From assembly GCF_002109495.1 (NCBI RefSeq), contig NZ_LVJN01000020.1, positions 604,300-668,299 on the forward strand: DNA of 64,000 nucleotides, in the 5' to 3' direction. This document shows, one piece after another, positions 1 through 8,713 of the stretch. The notes beneath the pieces are model-generated. The model was not told where the DNA came from. It did not search any database and was given only the letters and a program-made list of their open reading frames with translations. Each line of letters begins with the position of its first letter. Position 1 is the stretch's first letter. The DNA is from Magnetofaba australis IT-1. GTDB lineage: Bacteria > Pseudomonadota > Magnetococcia > Magnetococcales > Magnetococcaceae. Position numbers and translations under genes: made by a program.

Positions 1-1235
1 GCGCCAAACGCGAAAATCGTCGTATGGCGCTGATGTTCCTGGATCTGGATGGTTTTAAACGGGTGAATGACTCGCTGGGACACGCCCATGGCGATCTATT
101 GTTGCAGGAGGTGAGCTGTCGTTTGACCCGCTGCGTGCGCAATGCCGATACCCTGGCGCGCCTGGGCGGCGATGAGTTTGTGGTGTTGCTGGAGCATGTG
201 CAGGAGGAGGGGGATGTGCGCCTGGTGGCCGAGAAGGTGCTGCGCGCGTTGCGCGAGCCGGTGATTCTGGATGGGCGGCATGAGGTGTTCGTCAGCGGCT
301 CGCTGGGGGTGGCGCTCTACCCCGACGATGGCAATGATGTGCGCGCATTGCTCAAAAACGCCGATACCGCCATGTATCAGGCCAAGGATTCTGGCAAGGA
401 TTGCATCGTCTTCTACCAACCGGAGATGAGTGATCTGGCCACGGTGCGCCTGACCTATGAGTCGGATCTGCGTCGCGCACTACGTGAGCGACAATTGCAG
501 GCGTACTATCAGCCAAAATTCGATCTGTCACAGCAGAAGATTGTGGGGTTTGAGGCGTTGGCGCGCTGGATTCATCCAGAAAAGGGGATGATCTCCCCGG
601 GGGTGTTCATCCCATTGGCCGAAGAGTTGAACATGATCGATCAGATCGATGCGGCGATTATGGCGCAGGCGGTCAAGGACGCCATGAGTTGGCGTCAGGC
701 GGGCTATGACCTGGTGGTCTCGGTGAATGTGTCTGGCCGAGAACTGGAGCGCGGGGATGAGCTGGCGCAGCGGGTGGAAGTGCTGCTGGAGCAATATGCT
801 CTGCCGCCGCAGAACTTGCAGATCGAAATCACCGAATCCGTGCTTATGGAGTTGACCGAGCGTGTGCAGCAGGCGCTGAACGCCCTGCGTGGTTTGGGCG
901 TCTCGGTGGCTATTGATGACTTCGGCACCGGCTACTCGTCACTCAGTTATCTGAAAAATCTGAGTGTGGACGTGATCAAGATTGATCAGAGCTTCGTGCG
1001 CGAAATCACGCGCGTGCGCGAGGATCAGGTGATCGTGCGCGCCGTCATCGCCATGGCCGAGAGTATGGGGCTGTCGGTGCTGGCTGAGGGGGTGGAGGCT
1101 GAGGAGCAGTGCCGCTTCCTGCGCAAAGAGGGGTGCCATCAGATTCAGGGGTATTGGATCAGTCGTCCGACGCCGTTGGAAGAGACGTTCCCTTTGCTGC
1201 GCGAATACGACAATCTCCAGCGACTGAAGGCGTGA
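1..1235 (+). CDS. GGDEF-EAL c-di-GMP signalling protein (5' end outside window)
   Basis: The frame is open from the left edge, so the N-terminus lies outside the window. The first ~140 residues are most of a diguanylate cyclase domain: FLDLDGFKRVND, then an RNAD inhibitory-site motif five residues before an intact GGDEF. The rest is an EAL phosphodiesterase domain with FEALARW, NVSGREL, ITES, DDFGTGYSS, IKIDQSF, AEGVE and a C-terminal QGYWISRP. The usual metal-binding and catalytic acids of the EAL family are present, so hydrolysis of c-di-GMP is likely; the GGDEF half may be active or a GTP-binding regulator. Any sensor domain would be upstream. Family assignment is certain; the direction of activity is inferred. 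Confidence 0.95.
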   Translation, partial: AKRENRRMALMFLDLDGFKRVNDSLGHAHGDLLLQEVSCRLTRCVRNADTLARLGGDEFVVLLEHVQEEGDVRLVAEKVLRALREPVILDGRHEVFVSGSLGVALYPDDGNDVRALLKNADTAMYQAKDSGKDCIVFYQPEMSDLATVRLTYESDLRRALRERQLQAYYQPKFDLSQQKIVGFEALARWIHPEKGMISPGVFIPLAEELNMIDQIDAAIMAQAVKDAMSWRQAGYDLVVSVNVSGRELERGDELAQRVEVLLEQYALPPQNLQIEITESVLMELTERVQQALNALRGLGVSVAIDDFGTGYSSLSYLKNLSVDVIKIDQSFVREITRVREDQVIVRAVIAMAESMGLSVLAEGVEAEEQCRFLRKEGCHQIQGYWISRPTPLEETFPLLREYDNLQRLKA

Positions 1236-1435
1236 TCGTTGGATTTGCTGTTTAGGGCGCCGCGTGGTTGTGCTCTTTTGTCGTCCACTGGCGCTCTCCC
1301 TCTCCTTTTCGGTTTTCAATACATTCCGCGCACATCGCCACCCTTGTGTGCTGAATCGTCCTGCCGCTCTTTGCCCGCCTCTTGAGGGTAGTCATCTCCT
1401 GCGCCATTGATTTTCGGTAGCGATCTTATTATGTT

Positions 1436-1466
1436 TTCATGAAGTTCATATTCTCGTCATAATTTT
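1436..1466 (+). promoter_or_regulatory. possible Pho box upstream of the phosphate symporter
   Basis: Three TCAT cores (1437, 1446, 1457), the last two 11 bp apart, lie in an AT-rich patch of an otherwise featureless 306-bp gap. They resemble the 11-bp direct repeats bound by PhoB, and the next gene is a Na/phosphate transporter. The repeats are imperfect, so this is only suggestive. I see nothing else in 1236-1541. Confidence 0.28.
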
Positions 1467-1541
1467 GTGAATCCCGCCCGACCGCACGCATTGTGCTGAT
1501 GATGTTCACAGCGCCTCCAGGGCGCTCATGGAGTTGCCCCC

Positions 1542-3362
1542 ATGCTCAAACGCATCCTCTTGCCGACAATTTTCTTCCTGCTCGCTTATGGCTTCTGGAT
1601 TAGCCCGAATTTTAAAGAGATCAGTGCGGGCGTCTCGATCTTTCTGTTTGGCATGCTGTTTCTGGAGGAGGGGTTTAAGGCGTTTACCGGCGGCGTGCTG
1701 GAAAAGCTGTTGCAGCGCACCACTGACCGCCTGTGGAAAAGTCTGGGGTTTGGCGTCATCACCACCACCATCATGCAATCCAGCTCGCTGGTGTCGGTGA
1801 TCACCATCTCCTTTATGAGCGCCGGGCTGATCTCGCTGGCGGCGGGGATTGGAATCATCTTTGGCGCCAATATCGGCACCACCACCGGCGCGTGGTTGGT
1901 GGCTGGTTTTGGTTTGAAAGTGAAAATCTCCGCCTACGCCATGCCGATGCTGGTGTTTGGCGTGATTCTGGTGTTTCAGCGCTCGAAAAAATTGCGTGGG
2001 GTGGGTCAGGTGTTGGCGGGGTTGGGGTTCCTGTTTCTGGGCATCCACCATATGAAAGAGGGGTTTGAGGCGTTCCGCGAGACCATCAATCTGGCGGAGT
2101 TCGCCATGCAAGGTTTTGCGGGCCTGTTGGTCTACTGCGCCATCGGCGTGGCGGCCACTGTGGTGATGCAGTCCAGCCACGCCACATTGGTGCTCATCAT
2201 TACCGCGCTGAGCGTCAATCAGATCACCTATGAGAACGCGCTGGCGCTGGCCATTGGCGCCAATATCGGCACCACCATCACCGCCATCATCGGCGCCATG
2301 AGCGCCAACTACCAAGGAAAGCGTTTGGCGGGGGCGCATCTGCTGTTCAATGTCTTTACCGGGTTGGTGGCGATCCTGTTTATTGCCCAGTTTAAGGATG
2401 CGGTGGAGTGGATTAGCAACCATGTGGGCATTTCGGCGGATGATTACGCCCTGAAGCTGGCGGTGTTTCACACCATCTTCAATGCGGTGGGCGTGGCGTT
2501 GATGTCGCCGCTGGTGGGGCGTCTGGTCACGCTGTTGGAGCGGGTGATCAAACAACCGGCCACGGAACGGGTGGAGGCGCAATTTCTCAATGAAGCGGTC
2601 TATGAGTTTCCAGAGACCTACGTGGAGTCGGTGCGCAATGAGGCGATGCACCTGTATGATAACGCATCGGAGATGATCGCCCACGGACTGAGCGTGCATC
2701 GTCACCATATGGTGGAGGATGATGAGGAGGCGTTAGAGGAGCGCTTGCGCGCCAGTCGCGAGGTGATTGAATTCGATCTGGACGCCATCTATCTGGCCAA
2801 AGTGAAGACCCTGCACGCCGCCATCATCGAGTTCACCAGCAAGGCGCAGCAACATGAAATGCCCCGTGATGTGGTGGAGCAGGTGTATGAGGTGCGTCGG
2901 GCGTGCGCCTTGATTGTGCAGTGTGTGAAAGACGTCAAACACTTGCGTAAGAACATGATGCGCTACATCGTCTCCAGTAACGACGATATCCGCAATGAGT
3001 ACAATGAGATCAGAATTCAGATCATGCTGCTGCTGAAGAAGATCAACGAACTGCGCGACGGTGTGGGCGAGCTGGGCGACGTGCTCTCTTTGGATGACTA
3101 CAAAGCCTATATGGAGGAGGGCAACGCCATTGTGACGGGGGCGTTGGACCAGATGATCCGCGATGGGCGGGTCAGCGCGCAGATGGGCTCTTCGCTGATG
3201 AACGATCTGGGCTATGCGCGGGATGTGGTGTGGAACTTGGCTGAGATGGGCGAAGTGTTGTTTGGCTCGAAAAACGCCTCTGACCGCGCTGCAGAAGCGC
3301 TGTTGGCGTTGGATGATGATGATATGGCGGACATGGAAGGGGCGCACTCCGCGCCAAAGTGA
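1542..3362 (+). CDS. Na/phosphate cotransporter with C-terminal PhoU-like domain
   Basis: This 606-residue inner-membrane protein belongs to the NptA/PNaS family. The first ~330 residues are hydrophobic and hold the two inverted family repeats: QSSS near residue 79 with GANIGTTTG near 109, and later QSSHAT with GANIGTT. Residues ~345-570 form a soluble helical PhoU-like domain, common in bacterial members and thought to regulate uptake. The likely reaction is sodium-coupled import of inorganic phosphate. The gene stands alone behind a possible Pho box; a polyphosphate kinase lies 8 kb downstream. The acidic C-terminus is encoded by a GAT run. No defect is visible. Confidence 0.93.
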   Translation: MLKRILLPTIFFLLAYGFWISPNFKEISAGVSIFLFGMLFLEEGFKAFTGGVLEKLLQRTTDRLWKSLGFGVITTTIMQSSSLVSVITISFMSAGLISLAAGIGIIFGANIGTTTGAWLVAGFGLKVKISAYAMPMLVFGVILVFQRSKKLRGVGQVLAGLGFLFLGIHHMKEGFEAFRETINLAEFAMQGFAGLLVYCAIGVAATVVMQSSHATLVLIITALSVNQITYENALALAIGANIGTTITAIIGAMSANYQGKRLAGAHLLFNVFTGLVAILFIAQFKDAVEWISNHVGISADDYALKLAVFHTIFNAVGVALMSPLVGRLVTLLERVIKQPATERVEAQFLNEAVYEFPETYVESVRNEAMHLYDNASEMIAHGLSVHRHHMVEDDEEALEERLRASREVIEFDLDAIYLAKVKTLHAAIIEFTSKAQQHEMPRDVVEQVYEVRRACALIVQCVKDVKHLRKNMMRYIVSSNDDIRNEYNEIRIQIMLLLKKINELRDGVGELGDVLSLDDYKAYMEEGNAIVTGALDQMIRDGRVSAQMGSSLMNDLGYARDVVWNLAEMGEVLFGSKNASDRAAEALLALDDDDMADMEGAHSAPK

Positions 3363-3512
3363 TGCTTGGACGCTTATGCTGTGGTCTCAGAGACGCTCTT
3401 TCCAAGATATAGTCTCTTTGACACACAGATGTCACATGGCTGCGCCATAGTGATGATGAATGAACGTGGCGGGGAGCCACGCGGATTATCTTCTGGCGGA
3501 TGAGGCGCGCTG

Positions 3513-3737
3513 ATGCTCAAGAGCTTGCTGAAAAAAATTGAAGACGAAAAGAAAAGCGAACAGGTGAAGGCGCTGAAAGCTTTGTTGCGCAAGCTCAAGG
3601 AGCGCAAGAAGAGTCTGGAAGCAAAAATGGAGAGCGCTTCATCCAAAAAGAAAGTGCAGTTGAAGACACAATTGAAAGTCATTCATGCGCAGCGCAAAAA
3701 AGGGATTAAACTGGTCAAGTCCCTGAAGTCGTCCTGA
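3513..3737 (+). CDS. lysine-rich coiled-coil small protein
   Basis: This 74-residue protein is highly basic (KKIEDEKK, RKLKERKK, SSKKKVQLK) and strongly helical, with heptad-like leucines suggesting one long amphipathic helix or coiled coil. A GGATGAGG Shine-Dalgarno-like stretch precedes the ATG and a strong terminator follows, so it looks like a genuine short transcription unit. It has no signal peptide or membrane segment. I do not recognise the family; nucleic-acid or polyphosphate binding would fit its charge but is speculation. Confidence 0.6.
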   Translation: MLKSLLKKIEDEKKSEQVKALKALLRKLKERKKSLEAKMESASSKKKVQLKTQLKVIHAQRKKGIKLVKSLKSS

Positions 3738-3800
3738 GGCGGGGCGGGCGTTCGCGATCACTGTGGGGCGTCCAGTTTGTGCTTCTTTTTGTGGAATGAG

Positions 3801-3826
3801 AAAAGGCGCGTTTGCGCCTTTTTTTA
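3801..3826 (+). terminator. Rho-independent terminator after the basic small protein
   Basis: AAAGGCGC and GCGCCTTT form a stem around a short T-rich loop, followed by a run of T. The A-rich 5' side may let it work in both directions. Confidence 0.85.
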
Positions 3827-3976
3827 TGGGCGCAGTCCGGGGCTCTACAGCATGGAGGCGTTGAGCTGGAGCAGTCAGGCTATTCACTCCGGTGTCTGTC
3901 AGAAGTGCGCATATGACGAGGCGCACTATCCCCAGGCCGACGTTCAGGGTACTCTTTTGCAGCATATCTCTCCCCC

Positions 3977-4891
3977 ATGCGAGATATGGGATTTCTCCAT
4001 TCGCTTAATGAATTTGGAACGAGTATGACCATTGCCCTTTGGATTGTTATTGCGACCCTGATCTTTTTCCTGGTCGTGCGCGGGCTGATCAATCAAACGC
4101 CGCGCATTCAGTTGGCGGTCTATCTGCTGCTGCCGGTGGCCCTCGGGGTGATCTTTGCGGTGCGCGGAGCGGACATCACCGGCTTCTTCGCCTACATCAA
4201 ATTTGTCCTGATTCTTTCGGCCACGCTGTTCACCATGGGGCTGCGCTATCGCGGCTGGGTGGAGCGGCCTTGGGCGCGGCTGCTGTTCTACTTCCTGATC
4301 CTCTTCAATCTGGTGGAGGCCGCCACCTTTGATCTCTACGACTATCTGGCCAGTACGCCGGAGGTCCCGCTGGGCGGCAGCGCCATCAACTTTGTCGCCT
4401 GGGTCATCATCATCCTGACCCTCTCCTATCCGCGTCTGCTGACGCTGGAGAACTCCGACAAACGCACGCTCCATTTTGACATCGGCTGGGGCTGGGTGAT
4501 CGCCTACACCATCTGCGACTATGTGTTTCTGTTTGGCTCCAATGCCCCCGGCGAAATTCCAGGACTGTGGGGCGGCTACAACATTATTCAGTTGGCTGTG
4601 CCGCTGCTGCTCATCGGGCGCGACGCTTCGCTGTATATGCAGATGCGCGTCTATGCGCTGACCTGGAACGTGTTCCTGCCGTTGGCCTATCCGCATCCGC
4701 CGTTGATGTACCAAACGCCCGATTGGTACGGCCCCAATCTCATCACGGCGTTGGAGTTGGCCTCGTTGGCGGCGGCGCTCTATCTGGTGTGGCGCTCCTG
4801 GAACTGGGTGCGCAGCAGCCAAGAGGGGGAGGGCGCGCCGCGTAATCTGCTGGAGTCGGCGCTGTGTCGACTGGGTTTGGCGACGCGCTGA
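3977..4891 (+). CDS. polytopic inner-membrane protein of unknown function
   Basis: A 304-residue protein with about eight to nine hydrophobic segments (for example IALWIVIATLIFFLVV and FVAWVIIILTLSYP) and no soluble domain. An internal ATG at 4025 has a better ribosome-binding site (GGAACGAG) and would remove 16 residues, so the true start may be 4025. The stretch GWGWVIAYTICDYVFLFG resembles uncharacterised conserved membrane proteins (possibly the DUF5692 type, from memory). It stands alone, followed by a repeat copy and an IS. No function is proposed. Confidence 0.75.
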   Translation: MRDMGFLHSLNEFGTSMTIALWIVIATLIFFLVVRGLINQTPRIQLAVYLLLPVALGVIFAVRGADITGFFAYIKFVLILSATLFTMGLRYRGWVERPWARLLFYFLILFNLVEAATFDLYDYLASTPEVPLGGSAINFVAWVIIILTLSYPRLLTLENSDKRTLHFDIGWGWVIAYTICDYVFLFGSNAPGEIPGLWGGYNIIQLAVPLLLIGRDASLYMQMRVYALTWNVFLPLAYPHPPLMYQTPDWYGPNLITALELASLAAALYLVWRSWNWVRSSQEGEGAPRNLLESALCRLGLATR

Positions 4892-4948
4892 TTGGCGTTG
4901 TGCATATTCAGTCGAATTCTATATTGGACGTCGGCGAATTTGAAAATG

Positions 4949-5120
4949 GAAGATATCGAGGGCGGCGCCCTCGAACTCCCAAGATCAACAGCCACACCGT
5001 GATTCAGGCCATCCATGGCCTTCACCCTTCGGGCTCGCTGCGCGAGTCCGATTTGGCAATCCTGCCAAATCGTGGGGCGCCGCCCTGAATTGCACACCTT
5101 TGGCCGCTGGGGGCGCGGCT
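4949..5120 (+). repeat. modular hairpin repeat, copy a (left part, split by IS21)
   Basis: From left to right: hairpin A (GAGGGC-GGC-GCCCTC at ~4959-4973); a block of three hairpins in inverted orientation relative to the copy at 42.2 kb, including GATTTGGCA/TGCCAAATC; hairpin B (GGGGCGCCGCCC); and the first half of hairpin C (CTGGGGGCGCGGC). The second half of C resumes at 7813, beyond the IS21 element. The rest of 4892-5120 holds nothing else I recognise. Confidence 0.8.
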
Positions 5121-5257
5121 TGAGAATGGCGCCGTAAAAATGCATCACTGAAACAGCTTGGATCGTCCAAAAATGGCGGTCCAAAAATCCCACACCAGAA
5201 AAAGCTCTCTAACTCAGAAAACTCAGTCATAGAGTTTCCGGGTCAGGGGGTGGGAGG

Positions 5258-6757
5258 ATGTATTCAGTGAGCATGTACAGAGAAGTGCGTTTGGCGGTAA
5301 CCAGAGGCGGGATGAGCAAGCGCAAGGCGGCGGAGGCCTTTGAGCTGGATCCGCGCACGGTGCGCAAAATGATGGAGAACCCTGAGCCGCCAGGCTACCA
5401 GCGGAGCAAGCCGGTCCGATTGCCCAAACTGGGGCCGTTCACCGGGTTCATAGATCAGATTCTCAAGAACGATCTGGAGAAGATCAAGAAGGAGCGCCAC
5501 ACCGCGCAGCGGATATATGAACGGCTGTGCGATGAATACGGCTACGACGGGAAATATGGCGCGGTCAAGGAGTATGTGCGCGGCAAGCGTCTGCATCTGA
5601 AAGAGAAGTTTGTTCCCCTCAGCCATGCGCCCGGACACGCCCAGGTGGACTTTGGGCAAACGCACGGCGTGATCGGCGGCGTGGAGCGCAAGATCCACTT
5701 TTTCTGTATGAGTCTGCCCTACAGCGACGACAGCTTCGTTATGGGCTTCCCCGCGGAAACCACGGAAGCGTTTTGTGCGGGGCATAACGCCGCCTGTGAT
5801 CACTTCGGCGGCGTTCCCCAAAGCATTCTGTACGACAACACCAGCATCGCCGTGGTCAAAGTTTACCGGGATGGTCGCCGAGATCTGACCGAAGAGATGA
5901 TCCGGCTGCAATCCCATTACCTGTTCGATAGCCGCTTTGGCCGCCCGGCGCGAGGTAACGACAAAGGCAAGGTCGAGGGGCTGGTCGGCTACGCCCGACG
6001 CAACTTCATGGTCCCGGCTCCCCGCTTTGAATCGTTTGATGCGCTCAACGCTCACCTGCGCCAGAAATGCCTGGAGCGTCGTCAACAGACATTGCGAGGC
6101 TGTCAGCGGAGTATCGGAGAACGATTTTCCACAGACCAGGCGGCGTTCCTGCCGCTGCCGCCAATTCCCTACGACGCTTGCGAGAAGGTGAGCGCCAAGG
6201 TCACATCCCAGGCGCTGGTGCGCTATCGAACCAATGACTATTCGGTTCCGGTGCGTTATGGCTTTCACGATGTGCAGGTGCGGGGCTACATCCACGAAGT
6301 GGTGATCGCCTGTGGCGCTGAGGTGATTGCCCGGCATCCACGCTCCTATGCGCGTGAGGACGCCATCTATGACCCCTTGCACTATCTGGCGCTGCTGGAG
6401 GAGAAACCCAGGGCGCTGGATCAAGCCGCCCCGTTGCAAGGATGGGAACTGCCAGATGAGTTCGCCACCTTGCGCCGTCTGATGGAGTCCCGCCTGGGTA
6501 AAAAGGGCAAGCGGGAATATATTCAGGTTCTGCGCCTATTGGAGACGTTCTCCTTTGAACAGGTCCATTTTGCCGTGCAACAGGCGTTGAAGTTGGGCGC
6601 CATTGGCTTTGAGGCGGTCAAACATCTGCTGATCCGGCACATTGAACAACGTCCGCTCCGTTTGGATCTGTCCCGATATCCCTTTTTGCCCGAAGTGCAT
6701 GTGGCGCGTACATCCGCCAGGGATTACGCCGCGTTGACGTCAGGAGAGCAGCGATGA
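5258..6757 (+). CDS. istA: IS21 transposase IstA
   Basis: A 499-residue transposase. The N-terminus is a helix-turn-helix (SKRKAAEAFELDPRTVRKMM). The RNase H-like DDE domain has D131 (QVDFG), D193 (ILYDNTS) and E240 (KGKVEG). The C-terminal beta-barrel region contains the family's YRTNDYSVP-like segment. It performs strand cleavage and transfer at the element ends together with IstB. The stop overlaps the istB start by 4 bp (ATGA), suggesting translational coupling. All catalytic residues are present, so the element is probably mobile. Confidence 0.97.
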   Translation: MYSVSMYREVRLAVTRGGMSKRKAAEAFELDPRTVRKMMENPEPPGYQRSKPVRLPKLGPFTGFIDQILKNDLEKIKKERHTAQRIYERLCDEYGYDGKYGAVKEYVRGKRLHLKEKFVPLSHAPGHAQVDFGQTHGVIGGVERKIHFFCMSLPYSDDSFVMGFPAETTEAFCAGHNAACDHFGGVPQSILYDNTSIAVVKVYRDGRRDLTEEMIRLQSHYLFDSRFGRPARGNDKGKVEGLVGYARRNFMVPAPRFESFDALNAHLRQKCLERRQQTLRGCQRSIGERFSTDQAAFLPLPPIPYDACEKVSAKVTSQALVRYRTNDYSVPVRYGFHDVQVRGYIHEVVIACGAEVIARHPRSYAREDAIYDPLHYLALLEEKPRALDQAAPLQGWELPDEFATLRRLMESRLGKKGKREYIQVLRLLETFSFEQVHFAVQQALKLGAIGFEAVKHLLIRHIEQRPLRLDLSRYPFLPEVHVARTSARDYAALTSGEQR

Positions 6758-7554
6758 ACGACTCTCCGCAGATCCTCCTGGCGCACCACCTCAAAGCGCT
6801 CAAACTGCCCACATTTTATCGAGAATATGAAAAGATCGCCAAACAGTGCGCGGCGGAAGGCGTTGATCATAGCCGATACCTGCTGCGACTGAGCGAACTG
6901 GAGTTGATTGAGCGGGAGCGGCGCATGGTGGAGCGACGTATCAAACAAGCCCGGTTTCCCACCATCAAGAGCCTGGACTCCTTTGATTTCCTGGCCATGC
7001 CCTCATTGAACAAGGTTCTGGTGATGGAGCTGGCGCGTTGCGAATACATTCAGCGCCGAGCCAATATCATCGCCTTGGGCAACAGCGGAACCGGGAAAAC
7101 CCATATTGCGTTGGGATTGGGCCTGGCCGCCTGTCAGCAGGGGTTGGCGGTTGGCTTCACCACTGCTGCGTCGCTGGTACACCAGTTGATGGAGGCGCGC
7201 GACGAAAAGCGGCTGCAGCGTTTCCAGAGTCAGTTGAGTAAACACAAGCTGTTGATCATCGACGAATTGGGCTTCGTCCCACTCTCCAAAACGGGGGCTG
7301 AGCTGCTCTTTGAGGTGATCAGCCAGCGCTATGAGCAGGGTTCAGTGATGGTGACCAGCGACCTGCCGTTCGAGGAGTGGACGGAGGTCTTCGGCTCCGA
7401 GCGCCTCACCGGCGCCCTGCTGGATCGGTTGACCCATCATGTCCACATCCTGGAGATGAACGGCGAAAGCTATCGACTGAATCAAAGCAAACGGCAAAAG
7501 CGCGCTGCAGAAACAAAAGCTTCCTGCTCAAATAGCAAAACCGACCCTTCCTGA
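6754..7554 (+). CDS. istB: IS21 helper ATPase IstB
   Basis: A 266-residue AAA+ ATPase of the IstB/DnaC type. It has an IstB N-terminal helical region, Walker A GNSGTGKTH near residue 110 and Walker B LLIIDELGF near 163. In the family, IstB assembles on target DNA and stimulates IstA-mediated integration. The start overlaps the end of istA. The protein is full length and the motifs are intact. Confidence 0.97.
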   Translation: MNDSPQILLAHHLKALKLPTFYREYEKIAKQCAAEGVDHSRYLLRLSELELIERERRMVERRIKQARFPTIKSLDSFDFLAMPSLNKVLVMELARCEYIQRRANIIALGNSGTGKTHIALGLGLAACQQGLAVGFTTAASLVHQLMEARDEKRLQRFQSQLSKHKLLIIDELGFVPLSKTGAELLFEVISQRYEQGSVMVTSDLPFEEWTEVFGSERLTGALLDRLTHHVHILEMNGESYRLNQSKRQKRAAETKASCSNSKTDPS

Positions 7555-7583
7555 AACTGGCGATCCTGCCCACTTGCGGCTCC

Positions 7584-7654
7584 GGGAGAGGCGGACGCTC
7601 CGCTATCCCTGTGGAAAACGAAAACACGTTTCCCACAGGTCTGCCGCCTCTCCC
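7584..7654. other. long interrupted stem-loop downstream of istB
   Basis: The outer arms GGGAGAGGCGG (7584-7594) and CCGCCTCTCCC (7644-7654) are perfectly complementary. Inside them CCTGTGGAAAACG (7608-7620) pairs with CGTTTCCCACAGG (7627-7639) with one mismatch. T-rich sequence follows from ~7685. It may be the transcription end of the element or a structured RNA; the role is unknown. Confidence 0.6.
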
Positions 7655-7812
7655 TCATTCTGAATCTCAAGTGTGTTGAAAAGATGTTTTTGTTCGTTTT
7701 TTTAAAGACAAAGGAAAACGGCAAACCCCGTTGTGCGCTACGCGCCCAACCAATGCCCAAGTGATGCATTATTGCGGCGCCATGGTGCTGCATTTTTCGG
7801 GCGCCATTGACA

Positions 7813-7914
7813 GCGGCTCCCAGACCCCGCCGCCGACCAGTCGGCGGCCAATAGTCAACGCGAGCTCAACCTGCGTCACGCAAACATTGGGCGTTCTGTG
7901 CCCTTTTGGCTTTC
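7813..7914 (+). repeat. modular hairpin repeat, copy a (right part, modules C-D-E)
   Basis: This begins with the IS21 target duplication GCGGCT and completes hairpin C (CCCAGACCCC). It then has hairpin D (GCCGCCGAC-CA-GTCGGCGGC) and the non-hairpin module E, including CGTCACGCAAACATTGG and GTTCTGTGCC. Joined to 4949-5120 it has the same modules as the uninterrupted copy near 42.2 kb. Confidence 0.8.
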
Positions 7915-7921
7915 ATGGCAA

Positions 7922-7961
7922 TAAAAAAAGCGCGCTGGCCAGTTGGTCAGCGCGCTTTTTA
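7922..7961 (-). terminator. bidirectional terminator after pyrF
   Basis: AAAGCGCGCTG and CAGCGCGCTTT pair, with A-runs on the left and T-runs on the right, so it can end transcription from pyrF (minus strand) and anything leaving the IS. Confidence 0.85.
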
Positions 7962-7980
7962 TTGGCGGCCTCTGCGAGAA

Positions 7981-8709
7981 TCAATCAAACATCGATGCGA
8001 TGGTCTGCTGAATGCCCTCGGCGGCGGCGCGGGGATCCTCCGCATTCTTGATGGGGCGGCCCACCACGATGTAGTCGGCGCCGTTGCGGAAAGCGTCCTC
8101 CACCGTCACCACGCGCTTCTGATCGTCCGCCGGGCGATTCTCCACCGGACGAATGCCCGGGGTGATCACCAGCAGTTGGTGGTCCACGCGGTCGCGCAGC
8201 ATGGGTGCTTCCAAACCCGACGAGATCACCCCGTCACAGCCGCAGGCCAGCGCGCGCTTGGCGCGGGAGGCGACCAGATCGGCCACATCGCACTGAAACC
8301 CCAGGTCGTCCAGGTCGCCCCGGTCCAGGCTGGTGAGCGCGGTCACCGCCAGGATCTTCATGTCGCCCTTTTCCGACGCAGCGGCCTGCATGATGCCGTC
8401 GTTGCCATGCACGGTGAGGAAGTGAATGCCGCGTCCGGCCAACTGCTTGGTGGCGCGCCGCACGGTCTCCGGCACGTCAAACAGTTTGAGGTCGGCAAAC
8501 ACCTTCTTGCCCTGGCCCTGCAACCACTCCACCAGTTCGAAGTAGTCGCCGGAGAGAAACATCTCCAGGCCCAGCTTGTACACGGTCACCGCATCGCCCA
8601 ACTGCTGCGCCATGGCGCGCGCAGTGGCTTGGTCCGGCACATCCATGGCGAAGATCAGGCGGTCGCGGCTGGGAATCCCCTTGGCGGCGGAGAGCGGCTT
8701 ATCGGCCAT
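7981..8709 (-). CDS. pyrF: orotidine 5'-phosphate decarboxylase
   Basis: This catalyses the last step of UMP synthesis, decarboxylation of OMP. The 242-residue TIM barrel has the catalytic D-x-K-x-x-D motif as DLKLFD, an N-terminal IFAMDVP strand, TVHGNDG, VITPGIRP and the phosphate-binding IVVGRPI near the C-terminus. The start at 8709 (MADKPL) is preceded by GAGGAGTAAG. A longer frame exists upstream but is a low-complexity shadow of the neighbouring gene. The preceding gene ends 4 bp before this start, so the two are probably co-transcribed. Confidence 0.96.
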   Translation of the reverse strand: MADKPLSAAKGIPSRDRLIFAMDVPDQATARAMAQQLGDAVTVYKLGLEMFLSGDYFELVEWLQGQGKKVFADLKLFDVPETVRRATKQLAGRGIHFLTVHGNDGIMQAAASEKGDMKILAVTALTSLDRGDLDDLGFQCDVADLVASRAKRALACGCDGVISSGLEAPMLRDRVDHQLLVITPGIRPVENRPADDQKRVVTVEDAFRNGADYIVVGRPIKNAEDPRAAAEGIQQTIASMFD

Positions 8710-8713
8710 GAAC

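Larger units (their letters stand above)
5121..7812 (+). mobile_element. complete IS21-family insertion sequence
   Basis: This 2,692-bp element starts with TG and ends with CA. The 28-bp terminal inverted repeats (5121-5148 and 7785-7812) match at 23 of 28 positions and share AATGGCGCC and AAAAATGCA. A second copy of the repeat lies inside the right end (7761-7783) and a degraded one inside the left end, as is typical of IS21. The 6 bp on each side, GCGGCT (5115-5120 and 7813-7818), are a target duplication. It carries istA and istB, both intact. It inserted into hairpin C of an interspersed repeat. Confidence 0.95.

Noticed and set aside
4949-5120. CRISPR array
   Set aside because: The hairpin repeats are not regularly spaced, there are no unique spacers of constant length and no cas genes are present.
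7731-8051. Small frame running out of the IS21 right end
   Set aside because: It crosses the IS terminus, the repeat and the terminator, so it cannot be an old gene.
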